Assembly (NCBI GenBank): GCA_014529385.2
Contig: CM043963.1
Location: 65,921,895-65,979,894 of the forward strand
DNA length: 58,000 nt
Reading direction: 5' to 3'
DNA from: Adiantum capillus-veneris
Taxonomy: Eukaryota > Streptophyta > Polypodiopsida > Polypodiales > Pteridaceae
Shown here: piece after piece, positions 35,139 through 46,446 of the stretch
How positions within the stretch are numbered: the stretch's first letter is position 1
How the letters are laid out: each line of letters starts with the position of its first letter
Translations under genes and position numbers: made by a program
The notes under the pieces: generated by a model
Seen by the model: the letters and a program-made list of their open reading frames with translations, nothing else
Database searches by the model: none
What the model was told of the DNA's origin: nothing

Positions 35139-35946
35139 ACACCATGGAGTGGGATGATCCCTTCCACAAGTATTACATATCCTCAATTGAGGCTGTCGTA
35201 CATCTAGGTTTTCTGGTAGCCTTGGTTTATTCTTCTAATCACCCCCTTGACCACTTGATCAATGATTGGTTCGCAAGGAGTTTGAACATTTTGTTTTGTG
35301 GTGTGTTCACTCTTTGGAGAAGAGGAACTACTAGTCGTGTTGTCTGTATCTTCAGTCACCTCTCCGTAGGCCTTGCAATTGTCAACTAGATATAGAGCTT
35401 CTCTAGTGACTTGGTTTAATGTTGTGCATCCTTTCAAAAGTAGGTCCTTTTTGAGAGTTTCATTTCTCAAGCCCTCTATGAAGAGAACTGATAATCTCTC
35501 ATCTTGCGGCAACTCTTTCACAGGACATCTATCAATGTATTTTTTGAAGCGAAGCAAAGCTTCCTTCACTCTCTCGTTCACTTTTTGTTTGAAAGCGTAG
35601 ATTTGGGACACTATGTTATGTTTGATTCCCCTTTTTGAAAACTCCTCTAAAAACTCTTGTATGAGTTTTGCTATGTTTGGGAAATCATCCCTATTCAATG
35701 GTTGGAACCAAGTCAAGGCTATTTCTTTCAATGTTAACCCAAATCCCTCATACTGAGTATGGAAATATCCACAATCTGTTCAGAACTCAACACTTGTTTA
35801 AGGAGTGAGACATGAGCATGTGGATCGTTTGACCCATCATATTTTGTCTTTACACATTGAGCCACTTGATATGGTCTTAATCGTTGTGGTCCAGTCACCA
35901 ATCTAACCAGTTCATGGTCTCTTGGAAAAACGTCTCTCGTTGTCAC
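35139..35946 (-). pseudogene. Host gag, third piece: capsid core and zinc knuckle
   Basis: From the GTCAC target duplication (35942-35946) the minus strand continues gag: KYDGSNDPHAHVSLLKQVL, then FGLTLKEIALTWFQPL, IYAFKQKVNERVKEALLRFK and LPQDERLSVLFIEGL, a textbook Retrotrans_gag domain. A knuckle, CNTCGRDHPTPWC (C-x2-C-x4-H-x4-C), lies at 35139-35177. Within the piece there is a frameshift near 35755, apparently one T missing from a run, and another near 35210. The first residues of the apparent frame at 35964 belong to the inserted Gypsy LTR, not to gag. Confidence 0.85.
35942..35946. repeat. Target-site duplication GTCAC, left copy
   Basis: It matches 44416-44420 and borders the Gypsy element. 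Counting the duplication once keeps the host gag in frame. Confidence 0.92.
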
Positions 35947-37487
35947 TATAACCGGCCTATACAACGTAGAGGGCGGTACTATTTCAATTACCTGTTAACT
36001 TTACACAGAGCACTGAGAAGGGAAGAGAACGCAGTTGCGTCCAGCGACTAGATGTCACTGCGTACACGAGACCGACACCCTGTAGGCCCCAAAGACTGGC
36101 ACCCCTTTCGGTATTTCTTTATTCAAATTAAGGTAGACGATCTGACCACTTAGCACAAGCTTTCACAAAGCTGTCCAAACCTGGCGAGGTTTGAAAACGA
36201 AGGTTTTCGACCGGATTTCGACAGCATAACGGTGCAAAAACCCCTGCAGGTCAAAAACACCTGTCTAGGACGGATTCCCTCGATATCTGGAAGCTTTCTG
36301 GTGAGCTGTCACAAAAATTCAGCGGTCTGTAATTCTCTGTTTTTCACTGCCGGGAGCCCAAAAGCCTGTACACGCATCCCAAGGCTCTCACGAGGCTCCC
36401 CCGATGTTCCCTTGGAGTTTAGGTGCGAAACCCTAAACCTGCAGAAAAACACAGCAGACTGTAATTCCCTGTTTCGGATCGTTTTTAGCGGAGCGAACAC
36501 GCCTACGCGTGTCCCAAGGGCTCCCGCACGCAATGGGACAGTTCCCTTGTGAATTGGACGAGTTTTCACGCGAGAAAACTCTCCAAACTCGCAATCTTTC
36601 GTGATGGAACTGTGCGTACCTGTGGGGGACTACCAATTAGCTAATCCGGTTCCTGTTTAGAAGGCTCTTGCCTTGGCAAACGCGCATAAACCCCCAGAAC
36701 TGTACATAGGTCAAATGAGAAGCCCACTAGTGGGGCATAACATACTGTACGAGGGGAGAAAGAGAGCAGTATGTAGCGTGCGCGGCATCACTCCCATCAC
36801 CATACTGTGCATAGAGGGCAAGGTAAGCATTCCATAGCTTCTGTACCTGCTACAATCCACCTGAGGCTAAAAATGGCGCCCCCTTTGTTGATATGCAGCT
36901 CGTTTTTGCCTCCCAGAGTGGCAGAATCGCTCACAGGCTAACACGTCGCCCAGTTTCCGAGTTTGGGCTTTCCCTGCTAAAAATATCTCAAGTGGTGCGT
37001 CAGTTGACTTGGCAGCAGAGCAATAAAATGTTCCCCTTGTCATTCCAGAGCTAATGACGCGAACACATTTTCCGGTCAAAAATAGCAGTTCCCTAAATTT
37101 TAGGAGATGCTTCCATGGCGTCCCTATCGGTCTCTTGACCATCATTGAAGACTACCATTTGACCAACATCTACAATGTGGGTTAATTTACTAGCCCCTTT
37201 CAACTTATAAAGTTGCAGTGACTTGACGAGTGGCCTAAATTCCAGTTTGGCGCACACGAGCTTCCATACTCATCAGAATTCAGTGCTAAACTGGCCCGGG
37301 CAGTCCATGTCTGACCGACCTAGATCCCCGATGTGAGAAACCCATTTGGCTGCAGCCGTTTCACACTGGCCATGCAATGTCCACTTGCACCTTTTCAAGG
37401 GTTCCGGAACAAACAAGTAAAAATAAAATAAGTATATCTAATACTTATTTACGGAAGGCAACAGGAAAAATACACCTTCTGGTGACA
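35947..37487 (-). repeat. 3' LTR of the Gypsy element (1541 bp)
   Basis: Plus-strand ends are TATAACCGGCC and TCTGGTGACA; on the minus strand it starts TGTCACC and ends GGTTATA. It is nearly identical in length to the other LTR (1543 bp). Frames inside it, such as those at 36232-36569, recur in the other LTR and are not genes. Confidence 0.93.
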
Positions 37488-37500
37488 CACCCCACCCTTG
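37488..37500 (-). promoter_or_regulatory. Polypurine tract of the Gypsy element
   Basis: On the minus strand CAAGGGTGGGGTG abuts the TGTCACC start of the 3' LTR. Confidence 0.8.
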
Positions 37501-37796
37501 AAATACTGCAAGCGACCTCGCTTGCATGCCCATAATACATGCAGATATCTCCTGATATCACATATTCTCTATGATGGGAATCCAAGATATACATGGTTCC
37601 GGAAATGTTGCGTTGGACGATTAAACAATCCCACCAACCTAGCTATGACACATATACCAAGCATAGAAGTCTTCTAGTGTACTCCTGAGCACAAACTTCT
37701 GTAGCTAAATTCTGTATGGAAAGAGTAGATACAATTGCTTAACTACTCTCTTGAGCATCATGAACCATGCTCTTGCCTTGCTCCAAAAAGGCTGCA

Positions 37797-40481
37797 TCAA
37801 GTCACTGTGGGTTCCATTTGAAAGGCTTCAAGATACAATTGCAATAGGTGAGGTGAATCAAGCAATTCAGACTCTTCCATCCATTTGGCATCTAATGATG
37901 GATAGTTCTTGAACTTCACCAAATAGCTTCTTGCAACCTTTCCTCTAACCTTTCTTTCTTTATGTGCCAATATCTGTTCAGGAACAAGGATTTCATCCAA
38001 TTCTTCCACTTCAGGTTGTTCCTCATCAAGCATATTCTCTGGCACATCACCAACAAAGGGCCTTAGAAGGCTGACATGAAAAGCATTATGTATTTTCCAG
38101 CCTTCTAGTAGCTTTAACCTGTAAGCTACATCGCTGATCTTTTCTGAAATCTGAAAAGGACCATAATATCGCATACTGAGCTTAGGAAACAAGCGTTCCT
38201 TGCCTTTCCTTTTCCTTAACCTGGCCTTTTCAAAGCGCAAAAGTACCCAATCACCAAGTGAAAATACAAGTTCACGACGGTGACGATCGGCAGCTTTCTT
38301 TTGCTTAGCCTGAGTCTTCTCAAGAGCAATCTTTATCTTCCTGTATGTTTCATCCATATCTTGCACATACTTGTCTGCCTCAAATATCTTTTCCTTAGTC
38401 TGCAAAATGGGTGGGACTTTATTTCCTCCTTCCACTATCTCAAATGGTGCCTTACCTGTTGACGTATGCACAGTGTTATTGTAAGCATATTCAACCAATG
38501 GGAGATGGTGTTCCCAAGTTGCCTTGTGCTCTGAGACATAACATTTGAGCAGGTCCAAGACAGTAGAATTTGCCTCTTCTGACTGTCCATCAGTTTGCGG
38601 ATGAAAGGAAGAAGAGAACTTTAGCGTAGTGCCCATGTTCTCAAACAATGCCTTCCAGAAAAGACTCGTCATACGTGGATCCCTGTCATTGACAATTGAC
38701 TGAGGCATCCCATGATATTTAAAGATATTGCTCATGAATATCTTGACCATGTGTTCTGGCTTTATCTTCTTCCTAACAGGAATGAAATGGGCCTGCTTAC
38801 TGAACCTACAAATGATAGTCCAAATCCCATCATTTCCTGTTTGCGTCCTTGGAAGATCAAAGATAAAGTCCATTGCTATACTTTCCCATGGCCTATCAAG
38901 GATCGGCAATGGTTGCAACAATCCCGGTTGCTTTTGTCTGTCAAATTTGACTTTTTGGCATACTAAGCATGATCTTACAAATGTGTGAACATCTTGACGC
39001 AAATCTGGCCAATAGAAGAATGCCTCAACCCCTTTCATTGTCGCATCAATTCCACGATGCCCAGCATAAGGTGGAGCATGACTTTCCATCAAAATTTTTG
39101 GCTGTAACTGTTTAGTAACGCATAAATTTCCATGCATCATGAGAAAGTCATTCTTAAGCATATAGTGCTCATGATGTTGCCCATCAACAAGCTGGTCATA
39201 GATCCTTGCAAAATCTGAATCTTCAACATATTGTGTCTTCATTTTGTCTAGTTCACAATGGTACGGAATTGACACTGTTGAAATTTGGGGCTTTCGTGAC
39301 AACGCATCAGCCACCACGTTCTTTTTCCCTTGCACATGCACAATCTGAAAATGGAACATTGACAAGATGTTTGCCCATCGCATGTGCTTCTCAGACAACT
39401 TCATCTGTGTAAGAAAATATCGCAAGGTTTGATGATCCGTTTGGACAACAAAATCAGCCCCTAGCAAATAGTGTTTCCAACTACTGAGAGCATGAATTAC
39501 TGCCAGCAATTCTTTCTCATAGACTTGCAAGTTCCTTTCAGTCTTCAAAAGAATTCTGCTCTCATATGCGACTACTTGGCCATTCTGCATTAGAACTGCA
39601 CCAAGACTATGCCCACACGCATCACATTGAACCACAAAAGGTTTAGAAAGATCTGGAAAAATAATTACCGGATCTGAAGTCAGCTTCTCTTTCAAGTGTT
39701 TGAACGCTAAAATTTCCTTGGCTGTCCACTTGAAAGTAACTCCTTTTCCTTGCAATGCATGGAGTGGAGAAGCAATTTTAGCAAAATTTCGGATGAACCT
39801 CCTGTAATAGGAACATAAGCCTAGAAAGCTTCGAATGTCATGTACGGACTTCAAGTCTGGCCATGACCTAATTGCTTCCACTTTAGCGGGATCCATGCGT
39901 ACCCCATCCTTTGAAACAATGTGCCCAAGGAAGTGAATTTCTTGCAAAAAGAACTCACTTTTCTTCGCATTGATGAGTAGCCTATTCTTGCGTAGCTCAT
40001 TGAAAACTGCTGTCAAGTGATCCCTATGCTCCTCTTCAGACTTTGAGTAGACAATCATGTCATCAAAGAAGGTACCCACGAAGTTTCTATGTAGTCTAAA
40101 AATTATGTCCATCATTCTATTAAATGTGGCAGGAGCATTTGTGAGACCAAATGGCATGACTAGAAACTCATAGAGACCAAATGTTGTCCTGAACGCAGTC
40201 TTATGGACATCTTCTGGTCTAATGCGTATCTGATGATACCCTCTCTTTAGGTCTATTGTTGTAAACAATGACGCTCCCTCAAGCCGATCAAGAATGTCAT
40301 CTATCCTTGGTATGGGGAACCTGTTCTTGATAGTATTCTTATTCAAGGAGAGATAGTCAATGCACATGCGCTATGAACCATCCTTCTTCTGCACTAAGAG
40401 TACAGGCGAACAAAAAGGGGATGAACTGGGCTGAATCAGCCCCTTCTCTAAAAGCTCGTTGACCTGACCCATAATCTCTTT
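37797..40481 (-). pseudogene. Gypsy pol: RT, RNase H, integrase, chromodomain
   Basis: A long frame (40367-37797, 856 residues) carries RT motifs FPIPRIDDIL, TIDLKRGYHQI, MPFGLTNAPATF and the catalytic block TFFDDMIVYS near residue 100, where most relatives have YxDD. RNase H follows (VVQCDACGHSLGAVL, then TDHQTLRYF). The integrase has an HHCC finger (GHRGIDATM...CLVCQ) and a core with MDFIFDLP, VNDRDPRM and DGQSEEAN (D, D, E). A GPY/F module (RYYGPFQI) and a C-terminal chromodomain (ARSYLVKFKNYPSLDAKWM) end it. An in-frame TAG at 40371-40373 replaces the usual Trp of DGSWRMCIDY. A second stop at 40482-40484 separates it from the protease. Confidence 0.93.
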
Positions 40482-41840
40482 CTACTGGGCTGCACTAACC
40501 CTGTATGGTGGTCTATTCGGTGGACTAGAACCTGGAACAAGATCTATAGAATGATCCTTAGGTCTCTCAGGAGGTAACTCCCCTGGCAAAGAGTCCAAAA
40601 AACAATCACTGAAACCACTCAAAAAAGTTGACCTGGCTTTATCTAAGGTAGACAAATTAGATACAACTTGAGGTACTTCTTTTGCAAAGATCAAGTACGC
40701 AGAAAGATGATTCTTTATTACAGATGAAATAGCAGAAGCAGAAACAACTGGAACAGACTCGCCTTTAAGCTTTACATCAAGGACATGAGTCTTTCCTCTA
40801 TGTACAAGGGTAATATTTTTGTTGTAAGTATCCACCATAGCATGCAACCTATAACACCATGGGATACCCAATAACACATCACAGCCCTCAAGCGGCATAA
40901 TATGAAATTCTTCCGCATCCACATAGCTCTGAATGTGCAGACGAAGCTTTCCCAGAATGGGAGTAACAGGCTCTGAATGTCCTAGGCATGCCAAACCTGC
41001 TTCGCCTGTCATACCCATCTCCTCTACACGAATGCCCAACTTTGATGCCAATTCTGGTGATATGAAATTTGCACGAGCTCCTGGATCAAAGAAAACCAGC
41101 ACTGTCTGGTCTCTAACTTTGCCCCAAGCTCTGCACAGCTCCGTGGCATCTGTGTTTGGTTGATCTCCAACCAAATCTGGAACAAGTCCTGCACTCGGCT
41201 TTGGCTTCTTCCCTTTATGGTCTGACTTGTCATCCTTATCCTGTGACTTCTTCTGTGGGCACTCATTTGCAAAGTGTCCTTCCTGTTCACAAATGTAGCA
41301 TTTCTTGGCCTCCCTAAGAGCTTTCCGTTCTTCAAAAGTTTTGCCAGAAAAATGCCTCTTTTGTCCTTGTCCTCGTCCCGAAGAAGACTTAGACTGCTTC
41401 TTGGACGTATCACCTTCTTTAGTGGAGGGCTTCTTTGTGGGAGGCTCAGAAGGCTTTGCTGCAACATTGCCCTTGGCTGAAAACTGTTTACCCTGGGATC
41501 CTTTCTTGTGGCTATTAAATCCATCGAAATCTCCCTTCGACAGATTGCTGGCCACTCTTGCATTCTCTATCAACTGAAACATATTCATGATAGTAGTCTT
41601 TGTGCAGTAGTCCCTGATTTTCTTGGGCAATCTGCAACAGTACTTCTCAATCTGTTCTGACAATGGCACAAACCTGTAAGAGGTGACTGGCAACAGTGCG
41701 GCCCAAAACCATTTATTGTACTCTTCCAGATCTGCACACAGTTTAGCATTCAACTCGTGCCATTCCATCATCACATCCACTTCAAAAGTATTTGTCAACA
41801 ATGCAAGCGCAAAAAGTTGTTTGAATTGGACCCACGTTGT
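40482..41840 (-). pseudogene. Gypsy gag C-terminus, zinc knuckle and protease
   Basis: This frame contains the end of the gag capsid (MEWHELNAKL, YRFVPLSEQIEKYC), a basic Ser/Lys linker, a CCHC knuckle (CYICEQEGHFANEC, about residue 170) and an aspartic protease near residue 240 (VLVFFDPGARANFIS, then GCDVLLGIPW). The protease motif is D-P-G-A where D-[ST]-G-[AS] is usual. If real, this would weaken or abolish activity. The frame ends at a stop where relatives read on into RT (AAQ, then [14 protein letters not shown]), consistent with a Gln codon turned into TAG. Confidence 0.88.
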
Positions 41841-42817
41841 TGGGCTTGACCCTGGTTAAACAATGCGGTCCACCATTGGAGCGCATTACCTTTCAAGAAA
41901 GTGGCAGCCTTGCATATCTTTGAAGATTCCGTGAAGTTTCCTCCAGCATAAGCTGCATCGAACTGCTGTATGAAGGTCAAAGCCGTCAATTGGTCCTCAG
42001 TTCCTCTGAAAGTTTCAAACTTCACTCCCTGCCCACCTTCCTTGTAATCCTTAAGCTGACTCAAAGGAGCCACATTATCATAAACAGGTGCCTATAACAG
42101 TGGTGCTCCATGAGTGTTCATTCCAGCACTCGCATCAACTGTTTTCCCTGTCATATCTGCATTTTGTACGTATGGATGCGAAAAACCAGCCATACCAAAT
42201 TGTGTTCCAGGCACTCGAAACTGACCATAGGCACCCTGAAAACTTGGTTGGACACCCATGTTCGCATACAGAGGGTTACCCATGCCTGTTTGCATTGTCC
42301 CGAACACATTCCCTGGCATATAACCTGTGGAAGGTCCAGCCATATCTTGAAACACTGAACCACCTCCAAAATAACCAGGATAAGTATTAGGTAATGGAAG
42401 GGTCTGACACATAGCCTGTTCATTTCTCCCTTGACCATTCACAAACGGTTCCTGTCCAGCTAAAGCAAGTTGCTTTGGATCATTGGACACCGCTAGTTGC
42501 TCAACCACATGGGCTTTTCCTCGAGCATCATGAGTCCTCTGCGCATTGGAAATCTCCTTTTCTTGCAACGGCTCAGTCATGCCCCATGTAGGAGGCTGAA
42601 AACCCTGTGTCGGAGCTTGTAAGAATTCCTGCATCCTTGGGTTGTTAGCCAATTGCTGAAACATGTCCATGCAGCAACGCAGTTGAGTTCTTAACAACCT
42701 GTCCTCTTCTTGAAGAGTTGAAGGAATTTTCTCTGTGCCATGTGAGGAAGATCCCTCTTCAGGTACTTGGTCTCTCTTCTCTGCCATATCGACAAGCTCT
42801 GTGTTGCTTTCACCCAC
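41795..42817 (-). pseudogene. Gypsy gag N-terminal half
   Basis: The frame at 42817-42092 starts MGESNTELVDMAEKRDQ and is Gln/Gly/Met-rich. An in-frame stop at 42092-42094 separates it from the capsid segment 42073-41795, which has FRGTEDQLTALTFIQQFDAAY and AATFLKGNALQWWTAL, typical gag. A frameshift near 41830 then passes to the next frame. Position just downstream of the 5' LTR and the primer site supports the start at 42817. Confidence 0.8.
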
Positions 42818-42855
42818 AACAATCCACGCTGCACTTTTTGAAGAAAAAGTGACTA

Positions 42856-42872
42856 TCCCATCGATGGAACCA
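42856..42872 (-). promoter_or_regulatory. Primer-binding site of the Gypsy element
   Basis: Directly after the 5' LTR the minus strand reads TGGTTCCATCGATGGGA. It begins with TGG, as expected for pairing with a tRNA CCA end. I could not assign the tRNA from memory, and it is not the initiator Met type. Confidence 0.6.
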
Positions 42873-44415
42873 TATAACCGGCCTATACAACGTAGAGGGC
42901 GGTACTATTTCAATTACCTATTAACTTTACATAGAGCACTGAGAAGGGACGAGAACACAGTTGCGTCAAGCGACTAGAATGTCACTGCGCACACGAGACC
43001 GACACCCTGTAGGCCCCAAAGACTGGCGCCCCTTTCGGTATTTCTTTATTCAAATTAAGGTAGACGATCTGACCACTTAGCACAAGCTTTCACAAAGCTG
43101 TCCAAACTTGGCGAGGGCTGAAAACGCAGGTTTTCGACCGGATTTCGACAGCATAACGGCGCAAAAAACCCTATAGGTCAAAAACACCTGTCTAGGACAG
43201 ATTCCCTCGATATCTGGAAGCTTTCTGGTGAGCTGTCACAAAAATTCAGCGGGCTGTAATTCTCTGTTTTTCACTGCCGGGAGCCCAAAAGCCTGTACAC
43301 GCATCCCAAGGCTCTCACGAGGCTCCCCCGATGTTCCCTTGCAGTTTAGGTGCGAAACCCTAAACCTGCAGAAAAACACAGCAGGCTGTAATTCCCTGTT
43401 TCGGATCGTTTTTAGCGGAGCGAACACGCCTACGCGTGTCCCAAGGGCTCCCGCACGCAATGGGACAGTTCCCTTGTGAATTGGACGAGTTTTCACGCGA
43501 GAAAACTCTCCAAACTCGCAATCTTTCGTGATGGAACTGTGCGTACCTGTGGGGGACTACCAATTAGCTAATCCGGTTCCTGTTCAGAAGGCTCTTGCCT
43601 TGGCAAACGCGCATAAACCCCCAGAACTGTACATAGGTCAAATGAGAAGCCCACTAGTGGGGCATAACATACTGTACGTAGGGGAGAAAGAGAGCAGTAT
43701 GTAGCGTGCGCGGCATCACTCCCATCACCATACTGTGCATAGAGGGCAAGGTAAGCATTCCATAGCTTCTGTACCTGCTACAATCCACCTGAGGCTGAAA
43801 ATGGCGCCCCCTTTGTTGATATGCAGCTCGTTTTTTCCTCTCAGAGTGGCAGAATCGCTCAAAGGTTGACACGTCGCCCAGTTTCTGAGTTTGGGCTTTC
43901 CCTGCTAAAAATATCTCAAGTGGTGCGTCAATTGACTTCGCAACAGAGCAATAAAATGTTCCCCTTGTCATTCCAGAGCTAATGACGCGAACACATTTTC
44001 CGGTCAAAAATAGCAGTTCCCTAAATTTTAGGAGATGCTTCCATGGCGTCCCTATCTGTCTCCTGACCATCATTGAAGACTACCATTTGACCAACATCTA
44101 CAATGTGGGTTAATTTACTGGCCCCTTTCAACTTATAAAGTTGCAGTGACTTGACGAGTGGCCCAAATTCCAGTTTGGCGCACACGAGCTTCCATACTCA
44201 TCAGAATTCAGTGCTAAACTGACCCGGGCAGTCCCTGTCTGACCGACCTAGATCCCCGATGTGAGAAACCCATTTGGCTGCAGCCGTTTCACACTGGCCA
44301 TGCAATGTCCACTTGCACCTTTTCAAGGGTTCCGGAACAAACAAGTAAAAATAAAATAAATATATCTAATACTTATTTATGGAAGGCAACAGGAAAAATA
44401 CACCTCCTGGTGACA
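42873..44415 (-). repeat. 5' LTR of the Gypsy element (1543 bp)
   Basis: It matches 35947-37487 throughout with scattered substitutions, several clustered in the first 120 bases. On the minus strand it begins TGTCACC. Confidence 0.93.
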
Positions 44416-44420
44416 GTCAC
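44416..44420. repeat. Target-site duplication GTCAC, right copy
   Basis: It pairs with 35942-35946. Confidence 0.92.
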
Positions 44421-44671
44421 CTCTTGTCTTGGAGAGAATCCCGGTGGAATCCTCTCTGATATGTACTCTGGTATCGTGTTTGGTTGAAAGTAAGTAGAGA
44501 TTGGAGTACCCTTGTACGTGTATCTCTCTAGGTCAATTGGATCAACAAGTTTGTACTCACGTCCATACTTATCTACCATCAAAACTTGCACTCCGTGGGC
44601 ATCTGTATATGTAAAAGCATAGAGGTTCTTATGGGTGGTCAAGTCTCTAGCATAGGGCTCTACACACTTGT
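44416..44671 (-). pseudogene. Host gag, second piece, between the two insertions
   Basis: About 85 residues of the host protein (HGVQVLMVDKYGREYKLVD, then IPEYISERIPPGFSPRQ) are stranded between the plus-strand LTR element and the Gypsy element. With one copy of AGAAG and one of GTCAC retained, the reading phase is continuous with 49611-49383 upstream and with 35941 downstream. No stop interrupts this piece. Confidence 0.85.
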
Positions 44672-44676
44672 AGAAG
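44672..44676. repeat. Target-site duplication AGAAG, left copy
   Basis: It pairs with 49383-49387 around the non-autonomous LTR element. Confidence 0.92.
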
Positions 44677-45948
44677 TGTCACGTGACACATCCCAACCCT
44701 ATGTGTCCGTGGACAAACTACACCACAGCCGGGTTCAGCCAGTTCAGTCAAGTCTAGATTAGCAGTGATCTGGCACTTTTGTGAGTCTATTCGTAGACCG
44801 TGCATGCCCAGTCACTTAGCAAAGATGCATATCCTCCTGTTGCACACAACATGATCATCGGAATTCCCATCAGAATCCATTAGCATCAGTTAGGGGAATT
44901 TTCCAGTGCATTTAGCCTATTTTTCTATTTTTGGTTATTTTCACTTATTATTTTCAAGTGACTTTCCAACAAAAGTAGGTAGGGCAATTTTGCTAAGTTA
45001 ATATATAAGAAAACCCAAGTTAGCACTTTCTCGTAGAAGAGGCAGCAGGAGCTTCCCGCTCAACAGGCAACTTCTCAGCAGTACCTCCCCCCCCTCATGA
45101 ACCTCTAGCGTTTTGCATCTTCCCCTCATCCCTGGCGTTTTCCTTCAACAGCAGGCCTTCGCCATCGATCATCAGTACTCTAGCGTTTGCAGATCTTTGC
45201 CATCACCAGCAAGCTTCCCAGCCTAGCGTTTTCCTCATGATGACTATCAACGTTTTCAGCCATCACTAACGCCAGCCTCATCAAGCACTCTAGCGTTTTG
45301 CATTGGCAGAGTCAGATCAGCCTCACATGCATTAGATACATCAACGCTTTGGGATTGCAGATACAAATCAGCCTAGTGTTTTTGGCTAGCAGCAGGACCC
45401 CTTCAGCGTTTTTGGTTTCAGCCCCTTGCCGCAACCGATACACGCAGTTTTCATCCTAGACACAGAAGCAGATCAGCCCCCAAGTTGGTTACAGATGTTC
45501 CCCCATTTTCAGCCATAAAAACACAGCCAAAACAGTCATTTTCAGCCACCACCGAAACAATCCGTAAATTCAGCGATTAGAAGATCTCAGATTTCAGCCA
45601 ATCAAGTCGCCGTCGTCATCACCGTCGTCGTCATCGGCATAGTCCCATTGCATCAGTCCATTGCATTCGCATTGTACACCTTTGTGCAATCAAAGTAGAC
45701 CACTCTCGCCGATGAGAGTGGTGCCTTCGGAGGAGTGTTTTACAACCTCTCGGGTGTCGTATCTCTTCTCTCTCCTTCTCTCAGTCTCATTCACTTGCAC
45801 GCACAATATCCACTGACTTTGTTCGTGATCACAGCACTCTCCATAAGACGAAAATCTCTCTCTTTCCTTAAGAACTAAAAGGAACCTTGAACAATAAAGA
45901 TCACTAATCTTGAGAAAATACAAAATTCATTCCGCTACACGTTACATT
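44677..45948 (+). repeat. 5' LTR of the non-autonomous element
   Basis: It starts TGTCACGTGACA, a 12-bp palindrome containing the G-box CACGTG, and ends GTTACA. TATATAAG (45002-45009) is a good TATA box and AATAAA (45893-45898) a polyadenylation signal. Between them the word AGCGTTT or a one-base variant recurs about nine times (45105-45420), and CAGC-rich words are frequent. Confidence 0.92.
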
Positions 45949-45949
45949 G

Positions 45950-45961
45950 GTATTAGAGCTT
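45950..45961 (+). promoter_or_regulatory. Primer-binding site, initiator-Met type
   Basis: TGGTATTAGAGC lies one base after the LTR end. It differs by one transition from the usual plant site TGGTATCAGAGC, and the same variant occurs at 18047. Confidence 0.8.
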
Positions 45962-46177
45962 TGGAAGTGTTCTGCATTACTCAAGGAAAGAACCACAAGA
46001 ATTTGTTTGCTTGTTGCGGTCGCACGAACCCAAGTTTACTTGGGCGTGGCGATTCCTAATCGTGTTTTGTTGAAGAGTGACAAGAATCCCAAGAAAGAAG
46101 GGCTTGTCCTCCCCTTGTGTCTCTTTTCACTCATTGAGAGCGGACCGTGCACTTAGCGGCCGGCCAATCGACGTGAG

Positions 46178-46446
46178 GTGGGAAAAAGCAACCTTCGTGT
46201 GAGCGCAAGGCCACCAAGGGGTGCACCCGCAGAAAGGAGTAGAACTCGGGTGAAGAGAAGATCCTTCTCCAACGCGATTTTCAGGCGAAAGAACACCTCA
46301 AGAACTTCAAGAACCCAAGTTCCTTGTGAACTTAAGAACCCAAGACCCGCAAGAACCCAAGTTCCTCGTGAACTTAAGAACCCAAGACCCGCAAGAACCC
46401 AAGTTTCTCGTGAACTTAAGAACCCACAAGAACCCCCGATTGCAGA
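46178..46446 (+). other. Leader with three 42-bp tandem repeats
   Basis: AAGAACCCAAGTTCCTCGTG, then AACTTAAGAACCCAAGACCCGC, is repeated three times at about 46312-46435 with few changes. A frame from 46178 crosses it (repeating QVPRELKNPRPART) and overlaps the main ORF out of frame. I regard it as leader rather than a gene. Confidence 0.6.

Larger units (their letters stand above)
35947..44415 (-). mobile_element. Ty3/Gypsy chromovirus-type retrotransposon, 8469 bp, inserted in host gag
   Basis: The element is bounded by GTCAC target duplications and has LTRs at 35947-37487 and 42873-44415, transcribed from the minus strand. The order is gag, CCHC knuckle, protease, RT, RNase H, integrase, chromodomain. 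This is the Gypsy order, and the chromodomain places it among chromoviruses. Two in-frame stops in pol, one stop and one frameshift in gag, and an altered protease motif mean it is not autonomous now. The LTRs look only a few percent different by eye, so it is a fairly recent insertion. Confidence 0.93.

Noticed and set aside
35734-35964. Gag start at 35964 as an authentic initiator
   Set aside because: Its first six residues come from the Gypsy LTR; the frame is the continuation of host gag across the GTCAC insertion site.
36232-36636. Open frames of 67-106 residues in the Gypsy LTR
   Set aside because: The same frames recur at 43228-43563 in the other LTR, overlap on both strands and resemble no protein; they are chance frames in repeated non-coding DNA.
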